From Prevotella sp. UBA3288 (GTDB lineage Bacteria > Bacteroidota > Bacteroidia > Bacteroidales > Bacteroidaceae): a DNA stretch of 61,617 nt. A model generated the notes under the pieces. It did not search any database and was not told the DNA's origin. It saw only the letters and a program-made list of their open reading frames with translations. The position numbers were made by a program, and so were the translations under genes. Positions 1-8,538 of this stretch are shown one piece after another; within the stretch, counting starts at the first letter, position 1; every line of letters starts with the position of its first letter. The stretch lies in contig DETM01000043.1 of the NCBI GenBank assembly GCA_002361655.1, positions 551-62,167 of the forward strand. The letters are read 5' to 3'.

Positions 1-313
1 CCTTCACGGTGTCGTAGAACAGACGGTAGACCGAGTCGCCATCGTTCTGATAGCACTTAGCGGCATTGATACCACCCTGGGCAGCGATAGAGTGAGCACG
101 ACGGGGTGAGTCCTGAATGCACAGGTTGATCACATTGAAGCCCATCTCGCCGAGTGAAGCAGCAGCCGATGCACCTGCGAGACCGGTTCCTACGACAATT
201 ATGTCGAGTTTCAGTTTGTTCTTCGGGTTGACGAGACGCTGGTGAGCCTTATATTCTTTCCATTTTTCAGGTACTGGACCTGCGGGAATCTTTGAATCAA
301 TTACTTTAGCCAT
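1..313 (-). CDS. frdA: Fumarate reductase / succinate dehydrogenase flavoprotein subunit, N-terminal part
   Basis: Flavoprotein subunit of the membrane-bound fumarate reductase/succinate dehydrogenase, which interconverts fumarate and succinate on the cytoplasmic side of the inner membrane. Only the first 104 codons are in the window; the gene runs off the left edge. The start [12 protein letters not shown] is clear. A dinucleotide-binding motif [11 protein letters not shown] lies at about residues 42-52. The motif [15 protein letters not shown] contains the histidine that carries covalent FAD in this family. The gene lies 38 bases downstream of the cytochrome b gene and is probably cotranscribed with it. 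The family call is certain; whether the physiological direction is reduction or oxidation cannot be read here, though fumarate respiration is usual in these anaerobes. Confidence 0.96.
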   Translation of the reverse strand, partial: MAKVIDSKIPAGPVPEKWKEYKAHQRLVNPKNKLKLDIIVVGTGLAGASAAASLGEMGFNVINLCIQDSPRRAHSIAAQGGINAAKCYQNDGDSVYRLFYDTVK

Positions 314-351
314 GATAATTTACAATTTGACCATTTACAATTTAGAATAAA

Positions 352-1050
352 TTAGCAACTTGCACCGCAGCAAAGGCTCGGAGCGCACTTGAAAGCAAAT
401 GCCAGCACAACAACAAGGAAACCGAGCATCAGCAGGGTGGTGTAGATGAAGCCTATTACCTTCCAGCGGCAGAACCACACTTTTCCGCTGACACCAAGTG
501 TCTGCATAGCAGACCAGAAGCCGTGGGTCAGGTGGAACCAGATGGCCACGATCCAGATGACGTAAAGCACTGCGTAGAGCGGCTGAGAGAATGTGTACTG
601 CATGATGCCGAAACCATCGGTAGGCTCAAAGCCCATTGTGGTGCCTACTAGTTCGGCAAACATCATCTTGTACCAGAAGTTAGCCAAGTGCAGAATCAGG
701 CCCAGCAGGATGATGATACCCAGCACAAGCATGTTCTTCGAAGCCCACTCCACCTTGCCGGCATTGACCGTCGTAGCCACTTCATAGCGATTGTCGCCAC
801 GAGCCTTACGGTTCTGAGCCGTCAGGATGAATGCATAGACAATGTGGAGCAAAGCCAGTCCGGCCAAGGCCATCGTTGCTACCACAGCATACCAGTTGGC
901 ACCCAACAGCGCGCAAATCATGTTGTAAGCCTCGCCAGAGAACAAAGCAACAAGATTCATGCAGCAGTGGAATGTCAAGAACAGAATAAGTGAGATGCCC
1001 GTTACCGACATCACCACTTTTCTACCAATTGTTGATTTAAATAACCACAT
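352..1050 (-). CDS. frdC: Succinate dehydrogenase/fumarate reductase cytochrome b subunit
   Basis: Membrane anchor of fumarate reductase/succinate dehydrogenase, expected to bind haem b and the quinone. The 232-residue product has about five hydrophobic segments. Histidines sit in or next to them (TFHCCMNL, ALLHIVYAF, LILHLANFWY, FHLTHGFWSA) as in the diheme b558 family. I start it at MWLFKSTIGRKVVMS because that is where homology to this family normally begins; an upstream in-frame start would add 17 residues. It is the first gene of the frd operon, preceded by a good Bacteroidetes promoter and followed 38 bases later by the flavoprotein gene. Confidence 0.93.
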   Translation of the reverse strand: MWLFKSTIGRKVVMSVTGISLILFLTFHCCMNLVALFSGEAYNMICALLGANWYAVVATMALAGLALLHIVYAFILTAQNRKARGDNRYEVATTVNAGKVEWASKNMLVLGIIILLGLILHLANFWYKMMFAELVGTTMGFEPTDGFGIMQYTFSQPLYAVLYVIWIVAIWFHLTHGFWSAMQTLGVSGKVWFCRWKVIGFIYTTLLMLGFLVVVLAFAFKCAPSLCCGASC

Positions 1051-1165
1051 AAATGATTGAAAATTAATTAATAATATTGATTTTAGATTTATTGTCAGCA
1101 ACGCCTACCCTCTCAGGCGGGCAAAAAATACTTATTTATAAGTACACACACGTACATTTGAGGGT

Positions 1166-1197
1166 ACAAAAGTACTAAAAAGTTATGAGAAATCAAA
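1166..1197 (-). promoter_or_regulatory. Promoter of the fumarate reductase operon
   Basis: On the minus strand TTTG (1194-1197) is followed after 19 bases by TACTTTTGT (1166-1174). This matches the Bacteroidetes -33/-7 consensus TTTG-N19-TAnnTTTG closely. It leaves an AT-rich leader of about 110 bases before the cytochrome b start. Confidence 0.75.
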
Positions 1198-1258
1198 CAC
1201 TTTTGAATAGAATTCTCATTTTTATGGCTTTATTTTTACGATTTCCATACAATTTTAG

Positions 1259-1267
1259 TAATTTTGC
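1259..1267 (+). promoter_or_regulatory. -7 element of the mnmG promoter
   Basis: TAATTTTGC fits TAnnTTTGC and ends 19 bases before the mnmG start. No clear TTTG -33 box is seen; the upstream sequence is T-rich. Confidence 0.6.
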
Positions 1268-1286
1268 AGTCGCTAATCTTTACTGA

Positions 1287-3224
1287 ATGGAAATGACTCT
1301 GAAATACGACGTGGTAGTCATAGGTGGCGGACATGCCGGTTGCGAGGCTGCTTGTGCTTCTGCCAACATAGGAGCAAAGACGCTGCTGGTGACAATGGAT
1401 ATGAACAAGATTGCACAAATGTCATGCAATCCTGCCGTTGGCGGTATTGCCAAAGGACAAATAGTACGTGAGATCGATGCGCTCGGTGGTCAGATGGGAA
1501 GGGTAACGGATGCCACGGCCATCCAGTTCAGAATGCTGAACGTAGGCAAGGGGCCTGCAGTATGGAGCCCTCGTGCCCAGTGCGACCGTGGAAAGTTTAT
1601 CTGGGAATGGAGACGAGTGCTCGATGAGACCGACAACCTGGATATCTGGCAAGACCAGGTGGAGGAACTGCTGGTGGAGGAAGTGAAGCATGGTGCGTTA
1701 GAATCACAACAAACAAAGCGCGTGATAGGCGTAAAAACCATCTGGGGGGCTGAGATCCATGCCCGCTGTGTAGTGATAACGGCAGGCACCTTTCTCAATG
1801 GTCTGATGCATATAGGACGAAAGATGGTTAAAGGCGGACGTATAGCCGAACCGGCTGCCGAACGTCTGACAGAGAGCATCACCCGGCACGGCATCCGCTC
1901 GTCACGGATGAAAACAGGAACACCTGTCCGTCTTGACAAGCGAAGCATCGACTTCAGCCAACTGAGACGACAAGACGGCGAACAGCGTACCTACCGCTTT
2001 TCATACTTCCCCTTAACTGACACATCAACAAAGCACCCGAAACCATCAGATCTACCACAACTGCCCTGTTGGGAATGCTACACCAATAGTGCAGTACATG
2101 AAATACTACGTTCTGGATTGTCCGAGTCCCCACTCTATAACGGACAGATACAATCAATAGGCCCCCGTTACTGCCCATCGATAGAAACAAAACTCGTCAC
2201 CTTCCCCGATCGCAACCAGCATCTGCTGTTTCTCGAACCGGAAGGTTCTGAAACCAACGAGATGTATTTAAACGGTTTTTCATCGTCGCTGCCGATGAAG
2301 GTGCAAATAGAAGCATTAAGAAAAATACCCGGATTAGAACAAGCAAAGGTGTACCGGCCAGGCTACGCTATCGAATATGATTTCTTCGACCCCACACAAC
2401 TGAGACACACGTTGGAATCGAAAATTATCGACGGACTGTTCTTTGCCGGCCAGGTCAACGGCACAACTGGCTATGAAGAGGCTGCCGGACAAGGACTGGT
2501 AGCGGGAGTTAATGCTGCATTAAAATGTGATGGAACCAAACAATTCATCATGCAACGTGATGAATCGTACATTGGCGTCCTCATCGATGACCTAGTAACA
2601 AAAGGTGTCGACGAACCATACCGAATGTTCACCTCGCGAGCCGAATACCGCATCCTGCTGCGCCAAGATGATGCCGATGCCCGACTTACAGAACGCTCCT
2701 ACGCAATAGGACTTGCCAAAAGAGACCGATACGAATGGTGGATGGAGAAAAAACAGCACATCGAAGAAATCATCGCTTTTTGCAAGAACTATCCCATCAA
2801 GCCCAAGGAAATCAATCCGGCCTTAGAGCAACTGGGCACTACCCCACTCCAGTTCGGTGTAAAACTAGAAGATCTCATTGCACGACCACAACTGACGCTG
2901 CAGAATCTGCAGACAATTATCCCCGAACTGAAAGAATTCATCGCCCGCACGCCTAACCGAAAGGAGGAAATTGCCGAGGCTGCTGAAATTCGTATCAAAT
3001 ACAAAGGGTATATTGATCGCGAACGGCTCGTGGCAGAGAAAATGCATCGACTGGAGAATATAAAAATCAAAGGACACTTTGACTATAACACCATACAGTC
3101 ACTCTCAACAGAGTGCCGGCAGAAACTAACAGCCATCGACCCTGAGACGCTGGCACAGGCCAGTCGCATTCCGGGCGTTTCGCCGAGTGACATCAATGTG
3201 CTGCTGGTTCTCATGGGTAGATAG
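1287..3224 (+). CDS. mnmG: tRNA uridine-5-carboxymethylaminomethyl(34) synthesis enzyme MnmG (GidA)
   Basis: FAD-dependent partner of MnmE; together they install the carboxymethylaminomethyl group on U34 of certain tRNAs in the cytoplasm. The 645-residue length is normal. The FAD motif VVVIGGGHAGCEAA lies near the N-terminus, followed by SCNPAVGGIAKGQIVREIDALGG, a family hallmark (here shortened in meaning to its first residues). The second motif GYEEAAGQGLVAG and the C-terminal helical domain ending GVSPSDINVLLVLMGR are intact. ATG 1287 is used; ATG 1293 is also possible. mnmG often lies near the replication origin, which agrees with the parS-like site overlapping its stop codon and the oriC candidate 24 kb away. 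Confidence 0.97.
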   Translation: MEMTLKYDVVVIGGGHAGCEAACASANIGAKTLLVTMDMNKIAQMSCNPAVGGIAKGQIVREIDALGGQMGRVTDATAIQFRMLNVGKGPAVWSPRAQCDRGKFIWEWRRVLDETDNLDIWQDQVEELLVEEVKHGALESQQTKRVIGVKTIWGAEIHARCVVITAGTFLNGLMHIGRKMVKGGRIAEPAAERLTESITRHGIRSSRMKTGTPVRLDKRSIDFSQLRRQDGEQRTYRFSYFPLTDTSTKHPKPSDLPQLPCWECYTNSAVHEILRSGLSESPLYNGQIQSIGPRYCPSIETKLVTFPDRNQHLLFLEPEGSETNEMYLNGFSSSLPMKVQIEALRKIPGLEQAKVYRPGYAIEYDFFDPTQLRHTLESKIIDGLFFAGQVNGTTGYEEAAGQGLVAGVNAALKCDGTKQFIMQRDESYIGVLIDDLVTKGVDEPYRMFTSRAEYRILLRQDDADARLTERSYAIGLAKRDRYEWWMEKKQHIEEIIAFCKNYPIKPKEINPALEQLGTTPLQFGVKLEDLIARPQLTLQNLQTIIPELKEFIARTPNRKEEIAEAAEIRIKYKGYIDRERLVAEKMHRLENIKIKGHFDYNTIQSLSTECRQKLTAIDPETLAQASRIPGVSPSDINVLLVLMGR

Positions 3225-3238
3225 TTTCACGTGAAACA
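3223..3238. promoter_or_regulatory. parS-like site 1
   Basis: AGTTTCACGTGAAACA matches the bacterial parS consensus TGTTTCACGTGAAACA at 15 of 16 positions. It overlaps the TAG stop codon of mnmG. ParB binds such sites to load condensin and segregate origins. Confidence 0.8.
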
Positions 3239-3293
3239 AATTAAAATTAGAGCGATTCACAAAAGTAATGAACACATAAAAAAAACAAAAAAA

Positions 3294-3821
3294 ATGAACA
3301 ACAAAGTATTATTGGAAAATCTTCGTTGTATCCCGGATTTTCCACAAAAAGGCATCAACTTCCGCGACGTAACCACACTTTACAAAAGCGGGGAGTGCAT
3401 GCAAATCATGCTCAATGAACTGTTCGAACTCTACAAGGACAAGGGCATCACTAAAATAGTCGGAATAGAAAGCCGTGGTTTTGTGATGGCTTCGGCCCTG
3501 GCCGGCAAACTAGGCTGCGGCGTTGTGCTGGCAAGAAAGCCGGGCAAACTACCCGCCACAGTCATTAAAGAATCATTCTCAAAAGAATATGGTATAGACA
3601 CCATAGAAATGCACATCGACTCCATCACAAAGAATGACGTAGTATTAATACACGACGACCTTTTGGCTACAGGAGGCACTGCTAAAGCAGCCTATAAACT
3701 GGTACAGCATTTCCATCCCAAGAAGACCTACATGAACTTTATCATTGAAATCAGGGACGAAGGACTTCACGGAAGAGACTTATTCGAAGGCATAGAACTG
3801 ACTACGCTCCTTACCATCTAA
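3294..3821 (+). CDS. apt: Adenine phosphoribosyltransferase
   Basis: Purine salvage enzyme that makes AMP from adenine and PRPP in the cytoplasm. From ATG 3294 the product is 175 residues, close to the usual length. The PRPP-binding loop VVLIHDDLLATGGTAKAA lies at about residues 119-136 and the N-terminal IPDFPQKGINFRDVT is characteristic. An in-frame start at 3231 would add 21 lysine-rich residues and overlap the parS-like site, so I prefer the A-rich leader followed by ATG 3294. It sits between two parS-like palindromes. Confidence 0.95.
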   Translation: MNNKVLLENLRCIPDFPQKGINFRDVTTLYKSGECMQIMLNELFELYKDKGITKIVGIESRGFVMASALAGKLGCGVVLARKPGKLPATVIKESFSKEYGIDTIEMHIDSITKNDVVLIHDDLLATGGTAKAAYKLVQHFHPKKTYMNFIIEIRDEGLHGRDLFEGIELTTLLTI

Positions 3822-3836
3822 GTTCCACGTGAAACA
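3821..3836. promoter_or_regulatory. parS-like site 2
   Basis: AGTTCCACGTGAAACA matches the parS consensus TGTTTCACGTGAAACA at 14 of 16 positions. It begins at the last base of the apt stop codon, 598 bases from site 1 and in the same relation to the preceding gene end. Confidence 0.65.
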
Positions 3837-3866
3837 AAAAACCGCAAACAACTGGAAAAACAGGAG

Positions 3867-5702
3867 ATGACAAAAGAAGAGGACGAAAAGAGACTGGCAT
3901 ACCTGAAAAGCATCGTGGCACGTCTGCCGGAGAAACCTGGCAGTTACCAATACTACGACGAGACGGGAACAATCATATACGTAGGAAAAGCGAAAAACCT
4001 CAAGTCGAGAGTATCTTCGTATTTCCACACAGAAGTAGACCGCCTCAAAACAAAATTGCTAGTCAGCAAAATCCGAGACATCTCCTATACAGTAGTCAAC
4101 ACTGAAGAAGACGCTCTACTGCTTGAAAACGAACTCATAAAAAAATACAACCCGCGCTACAACGTACTATTAAAGGACGGTAAGACCTACCCTTCCATCT
4201 GTATAACCAACGAGCCCTACCCTCGAATCTTCAAAACACGTACAATAAATAAGAAATGGGGAACCTATTACGGACCGTATTCACATATCTCATCAATGTA
4301 TGCAGTGCTCGAACTCATCAATAAACTTTACCACCCACGCACCTGCAGACAACCCATCACCAAAGAAGGCATAGAAGCCAAGAAATACCAGGTATGTCTG
4401 GAATACCATATTAAAAATTGTGACGGCCCATGCGTTGCGAAACAATCGTATAAAGCCTACCAAAAAAATATCGAACAGGCTCGTGAAATACTGAAGGGCA
4501 ATACCCGTCAGATACTGAACGAGATGAAAGAAGAGATGAAGCATTTAGCCGAAGAACTGCGATTCGAAGAGGCAGAGGAGATAAAACGGAAATACTTGCT
4601 CATCGATTCCTTCGTAAGCAAGAGCGAAGTAGTCAGCCACACCATCGACAACGTAGATGTATTCTCCATCACAAGCGACGAAAAAACGGCCTATATCAAT
4701 TTTATACACGTAGCAAATGGTGCCATCAACCAGTCGTTCACTATCGAATATAAAAAACGACTTAACGAGAGCGATGAAGAACTATTACAACTGGGTATTA
4801 TAGAACTGAGAGAACGCTTCAAAAGCAATGCCCGTGAAATTATTATACCAAAGCAGGTAAATGTGGAACTGGAAAACATAACCTTCACCATTCCACAAAG
4901 AGGCGACAAGAAGACCCTACTCGACCTGTCGATCATGAATGGCAAACAGTACAAGTTCGACCGTCTAAAGCAGGCAGAAAAGTTGAATCCAGAACAAAAG
5001 CAGACCCGTCTGATGAAGGAGTTACAGGAAAAATTAGGACTCCCGAAGATGCCATACCAGATTGAGTGTTTCGACAACTCAAACATCTCTGGAACGGACG
5101 CCGTTGCCTCGTGCGTTGTTTTCAAAGCCATGAAGCCCTCGAAAAAGGACTATAGACACTTCAACATCAAGACAGTAGTAGGCCCAAACGACTATGCTTC
5201 GATGAAGGAGGTGGTATATCGGCGTTATCACCGTCTGATAGAAGAAGCAGAACCCTTACCCGACCTCATCGTAGCAGATGGTGGCAAAGGTCAGATGGAG
5301 GTAATCCGTGAGGCCGTGCAAGATGAGTTAGGCCTCGATATTCCCATTGCCGGTTTGGCGAAGGACGACCGCCACCGCACCAACGAACTTCTCTACGGCT
5401 TCCCGCCAAGGGTCATAGGACTAAAGACAGACTCAGAACTATTTCATGTACTCACCAGACTACAAGACGAAGTACACCGCTTCGCCATAGAATTCCATCG
5501 AAACAAGCGCTCTAAACATCAGTTACACAGCGAGTTAGACGAAATAAAAGGTATTGGGCCAAAGACCCGCGATGTGTTGTTACAGAAACTCAGAAGCGTA
5601 AAACAAATCAAAGAGGCTGATATTCAGACAATTAGCGAAGTGATTGGCACAAGTAAGGCGCAGATTGTTTTCCTGCATTTCCATCCTGAAAAGGAAAAAT
5701 AA
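3867..5702 (+). CDS. uvrC: Excinuclease ABC subunit C
   Basis: Nuclease subunit of UvrABC nucleotide excision repair; it makes both incisions around the lesion. The product has 611 residues, full length. The N-terminal GIY-YIG domain shows GSYQYYDETGTIIYVGKAKN. A UVR (UvrB-contact) segment LAEELRFEEAEEIKRKY is at about residue 225. The C-terminal RNase H-like nuclease domain has ECFDNSNISGTDAVAS, and a helix-hairpin-helix (IKGIGPKTRDVLL) ends the protein. It follows apt with a 45-base gap that contains parS-like site 2, so it may be read through from apt. Confidence 0.97.
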   Translation: MTKEEDEKRLAYLKSIVARLPEKPGSYQYYDETGTIIYVGKAKNLKSRVSSYFHTEVDRLKTKLLVSKIRDISYTVVNTEEDALLLENELIKKYNPRYNVLLKDGKTYPSICITNEPYPRIFKTRTINKKWGTYYGPYSHISSMYAVLELINKLYHPRTCRQPITKEGIEAKKYQVCLEYHIKNCDGPCVAKQSYKAYQKNIEQAREILKGNTRQILNEMKEEMKHLAEELRFEEAEEIKRKYLLIDSFVSKSEVVSHTIDNVDVFSITSDEKTAYINFIHVANGAINQSFTIEYKKRLNESDEELLQLGIIELRERFKSNAREIIIPKQVNVELENITFTIPQRGDKKTLLDLSIMNGKQYKFDRLKQAEKLNPEQKQTRLMKELQEKLGLPKMPYQIECFDNSNISGTDAVASCVVFKAMKPSKKDYRHFNIKTVVGPNDYASMKEVVYRRYHRLIEEAEPLPDLIVADGGKGQMEVIREAVQDELGLDIPIAGLAKDDRHRTNELLYGFPPRVIGLKTDSELFHVLTRLQDEVHRFAIEFHRNKRSKHQLHSELDEIKGIGPKTRDVLLQKLRSVKQIKEADIQTISEVIGTSKAQIVFLHFHPEKEK

Positions 5703-5722
5703 GCAGAAAATATAACCTGTAA

Positions 5723-5750
5723 AAGAAACTTGCATATTACAGTGTTTCTT
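5723..5750 (+). terminator. Possible stem-loop terminator after uvrC
   Basis: AAGAAACT and AGTGTTTCTT can pair with one bulge across a loop of about ten bases, 20 bases after the uvrC stop. No long T-run follows, so this is only a candidate. Confidence 0.3.
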
Positions 5751-5834
5751 AGGCCCACGCCCACGTTCTTTTACTTGTATCAACGATGGTATAAAAAAAA
5801 AGAAGAAGAAATAACGATATTCAAAAAAAATGTG

Positions 5835-5843
5835 TATCTTTGC
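5835..5843 (+). promoter_or_regulatory. -7 element in front of dtd
   Basis: TATCTTTGC is a perfect TAnnTTTGC match ending three bases before the dtd ATG. If used, transcription would begin about at the start codon, giving a leaderless message. A clear TTTG -33 box is missing. Confidence 0.5.
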
Positions 5844-5846
5844 ACT

Positions 5847-6299
5847 ATGAGAATAGTTATTCAAAGGGTTTCAGAGGCCTCAGTAACCATCAACAGAACA
5901 GTGAAATCGAGTATCGGCAAGGGTTACCTGATACTACTTGGCGTGTGCAACGAAGACACGCTGGACGATGTGGAATGGTTGGTCAATAAAGTCGTCAACC
6001 TGCGAGTTTTTGACGATGAAAACGGCATCATGAACCGTTCTATCATGGATGTCGACGGTGAGGTGCTAGTGGTCAGCCAGTTTACGCTGTTTGCCTCTTA
6101 TAAAAAAGGCAATCGACCGTCATGGTTCAAGGCTGCGGGCCATGAAATCAGTATCCCCCTCTACGAAGCGTTCTGTAAACAACTTGAGAGCGCACTGCAT
6201 AAAACAATAGGAACCGGAGAATTTGGAGCCGATATGAAGGTGGCGCTCATCAACGACGGCCCCGTCACCATCTGTATGGACACGAAAAACAAAGAATAA
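5847..6299 (+). CDS. dtd: D-aminoacyl-tRNA deacylase
   Basis: Hydrolyses D-aminoacyl-tRNAs (and glycyl-tRNA-Ala) so that D-amino acids are not used in translation. The 150-residue product starts with the canonical MRIVIQRVSEASVTI. It contains the two motifs that form the cross-dimer active site: VVSQFTLFASYKKGNRPSW and the C-terminal FGADMKVALINDGPVTI. An upstream in-frame extension exists but would add residues that no member of this family has. It heads a compact run with a MazG-like gene and deoC. Confidence 0.96.
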   Translation: MRIVIQRVSEASVTINRTVKSSIGKGYLILLGVCNEDTLDDVEWLVNKVVNLRVFDDENGIMNRSIMDVDGEVLVVSQFTLFASYKKGNRPSWFKAAGHEISIPLYEAFCKQLESALHKTIGTGEFGADMKVALINDGPVTICMDTKNKE

Positions 6300-6348
6300 T
6301 AGCACTCAGTCTGATAGCATTCGTTCGAAAAAGTATAATATTAGGATC

Positions 6349-6696
6349 ATGACAATACAGGAAGCACAACGGGCAGTAGATGCCTGGATCAGGGAGTATG
6401 GCGTGAGATATTTCTCAGAACTGACCAACATGGCAGTACTGACCGAAGAGGTAGGCGAACTGGCACGAGTCATCAGCCGCAGATACGGCGAACAGTCGTG
6501 GAAAGCAGGCGACAAGCGAGCATTAGACAACGGCGAGAGTGCCCTTGGCGAAGAAATGGCCGACGTGCTGTGGGTGCTGCTCTGTCTGGCCAATCAGACA
6601 GGCGTAGACCTGACGGAAGAACTGCAAAAGTCGCTGGAAAAAAAGACGAATAGAGATTCGCTCAGACATATTGCTAACCCCAAACTGAAAGCATAA
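6349..6696 (+). CDS. MazG-like nucleotide pyrophosphohydrolase
   Basis: Small all-alpha NTP pyrophosphohydrolase of the MazG/dUTPase-like superfamily, probably a house-cleaning enzyme that hydrolyses unusual nucleoside triphosphates. The 115-residue product has the acidic metal-binding pattern of the family: EEVGELARVI (about residues 28-37) and, later, EEMADVLWVLLCLA (about 64-77). The exact substrate cannot be predicted. It lies between dtd and deoC on the same strand with short gaps, and these three genes are commonly adjacent in Bacteroidales, so an operon is likely. Confidence 0.85.
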   Translation: MTIQEAQRAVDAWIREYGVRYFSELTNMAVLTEEVGELARVISRRYGEQSWKAGDKRALDNGESALGEEMADVLWVLLCLANQTGVDLTEELQKSLEKKTNRDSLRHIANPKLKA

Positions 6697-6738
6697 AACT
6701 CCCCAAACGAAAAGAACCTGATAAAAATATTGAAGCGT

Positions 6739-7629
6739 ATGGCAGAAATGAACAAAATTGAGCAAGTGCTCAGCAAGTACAACCTCGATATTACCGACGA
6801 GGAAGTGAAGGAAGCGGTGAAGAACATCATTGCCGAGAAAGTGCATGAAAACGACACGGTAGAGGTAAAAAAATTCCTGATGGGCAGCGTGGAACTGACA
6901 ACCCTAAAGACCACCGACTCAGACGAATCCGTGCTTGCCTTTACAGAGAAAGTCAATCAGTTTGACGAGGCCTACCCCACCCTACCCCATGTAGCCACCA
7001 TTTGCGTCTATCCGAAATTCGCAAAAATCGTCAGCGAGACGCTAGAGGTTGACGGTGTAGAAATCGCCTGCGTATCGGGCAGTTTCCCCAGCAGTCAGAG
7101 TCTTATCGAGGTAAAGACCGTCGAGACATCGCTAGCCATTAAAGATGGGGCCACAGAAATAGATATCGTGATGCCAGTGGGCTCGTTTCTTTCCGGCGAC
7201 TACGACACCGTTGTAGACGAGATACAACAGCAGAAAGAGGCGTGCGGCGAACACGACATGAAGGTCATCCTTGAAACCGGTTGCCTGAAGACGGCTAAAA
7301 ACATCAAGACGGCCTCCGTACTGTCGATGTATGCCGGTGCCGACTATATCAAGACATCAACAGGCAAACTGGAACCTGCAGCCACACCTGAGGCCGCTTA
7401 CGTGATGTGTCAGGCTATCAAGGAATACTACGAAGAAACAGGCATTCAGATCGGTTTTAAGCCCGCTGGCGGCCTTAATTCCGTCATGGACGCACTGATA
7501 TACTACACCATTGTCAAAGAAGTCTTAGGCGATAAATGGCTCACAAACAAATATTTGCGGCTTGGCACTTCAAGACTTGCCAACCTGCTGTTGAGCGAGG
7601 TAATCGGTAAAGAAGTGAAGTTCTTCTAA
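6739..7629 (+). CDS. deoC: Deoxyribose-phosphate aldolase
   Basis: Cleaves 2-deoxyribose-5-phosphate to glyceraldehyde-3-phosphate and acetaldehyde in deoxynucleoside catabolism. The 296-residue product has the Schiff-base lysine motif ADYIKTSTGKL and the second lysine in IGFKPAGGL; EIDIVMPVG is also typical. I use ATG 6739; a TTG three codons upstream is less likely. The length is slightly above that of the E. coli enzyme owing to an N-terminal helical stretch, as usual in Bacteroidetes. A strong hairpin follows about 80 bases after the stop. Confidence 0.95.
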   Translation: MAEMNKIEQVLSKYNLDITDEEVKEAVKNIIAEKVHENDTVEVKKFLMGSVELTTLKTTDSDESVLAFTEKVNQFDEAYPTLPHVATICVYPKFAKIVSETLEVDGVEIACVSGSFPSSQSLIEVKTVETSLAIKDGATEIDIVMPVGSFLSGDYDTVVDEIQQQKEACGEHDMKVILETGCLKTAKNIKTASVLSMYAGADYIKTSTGKLEPAATPEAAYVMCQAIKEYYEETGIQIGFKPAGGLNSVMDALIYYTIVKEVLGDKWLTNKYLRLGTSRLANLLLSEVIGKEVKFF

Positions 7630-7709
7630 TCCGCTTAACAGAGAAACAAACAAATTCCGAGAAAGTAAAACGGACAATACAAGGAAAAAAACAAATAGTA
7701 AAAAGGAAA

Positions 7710-7740
7710 GAAACGAATTAGAATAAATCTAATTCGTTTC
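7710..7740. terminator. Hairpin terminator between deoC and the convergent gene
   Basis: A perfect 13-bp stem (GAAACGAATTAGA at 7710-7722, its complement at 7728-7740) closes a five-base loop ATAAA. A-rich sequence lies on the left and T-rich on the right, so it could stop transcription in both directions between deoC and the convergent membrane-protein gene. Confidence 0.75.
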
Positions 7741-7841
7741 TTAGTATTTCGGCAGATACATCTGCTCATTCAGCAAGTGTACTCAATCAGCAAGTTGACT
7801 ATAGATGTATTCAACTCTGTGCAAACCAAGGTTTCCAACGA

Positions 7842-8450
7842 TTATCTCAACTCCTCAATCGCGTTGACATCGCCTGTCGAAGCACTGATCCGCCCAACCG
7901 TATCATCACTTCCTATGGCTAACAGCACAAACACAACGAAACATAGCATCGTCAACACCAGTTTTGTGGTACTGGTTCTCCTACGCTCCACCCTATCCAC
8001 ATGACGGAAGCCAAGAGCATCAACAATATAAATATAGATAAATCCGGCAATTATCGCCAATAAATAAGCAAATACATCAGAAGAATCGTATGTGCCATGC
8101 ATGATGCTTAACCCTTGCAGGAATTCGTGAGGGATACAAATGAAAGGCATCACGAGAACAAACATCCAACAATCGCGTATTTTGAAATTCCAGATACACC
8201 CAATCAGGATGCTGTAGGCAAAGAGCCAGATGCCGTCAGGAAGATTATAGAGCATCCATCCAGGAACTCGAGCAGGATTTCGCTGCAAATCCTCCAGATA
8301 GTCCAGAAGACCGAAAACCTTGAACCAATGGAACATCTTCAGTGTGTCCGGACGGAATGATATGTACATCAATCCGCACATCAAGACACAAGTCAAAGCA
8401 ATAGCCACTGTCCCAGCCTTAAAAAGGAGTCGTTTTCTGCTGTCTGTCAT
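7842..8450 (-). CDS. Multi-pass membrane protein of unknown function (VanZ-like topology)
   Basis: A 202-residue protein with four to five hydrophobic segments: one near the N-terminus (GTVAIALTCVLMCGLMYI), paired segments in the middle (GIWLFAYSILIGCIW, CWMFVLVMPFICIP) and two near the C-terminus (YLLAIIAGFIYIYIVDALGF, LVLTMLCFVVFVLLAIG). The middle part, with PHEFLQGLSIMHGTYDSSDVFA, resembles the glutamine/aspartate-containing loop of VanZ-like and related small membrane proteins, but I cannot assign it firmly. I start at MTDSRKRLL; an upstream ATG would add seven residues. It stands alone on the minus strand between deoC and the prenyl synthase. Confidence 0.7.
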   Translation of the reverse strand: MTDSRKRLLFKAGTVAIALTCVLMCGLMYISFRPDTLKMFHWFKVFGLLDYLEDLQRNPARVPGWMLYNLPDGIWLFAYSILIGCIWNFKIRDCWMFVLVMPFICIPHEFLQGLSIMHGTYDSSDVFAYLLAIIAGFIYIYIVDALGFRHVDRVERRRTSTTKLVLTMLCFVVFVLLAIGSDDTVGRISASTGDVNAIEELR

Positions 8451-8538
8451 CGTTATTGTTAGATGGCACAAAGATAAACAATTTTTTTTAAATGTCTATC
8501 AAAATAGTATATAAAATGTGCAAAAATGATAGAAATTA

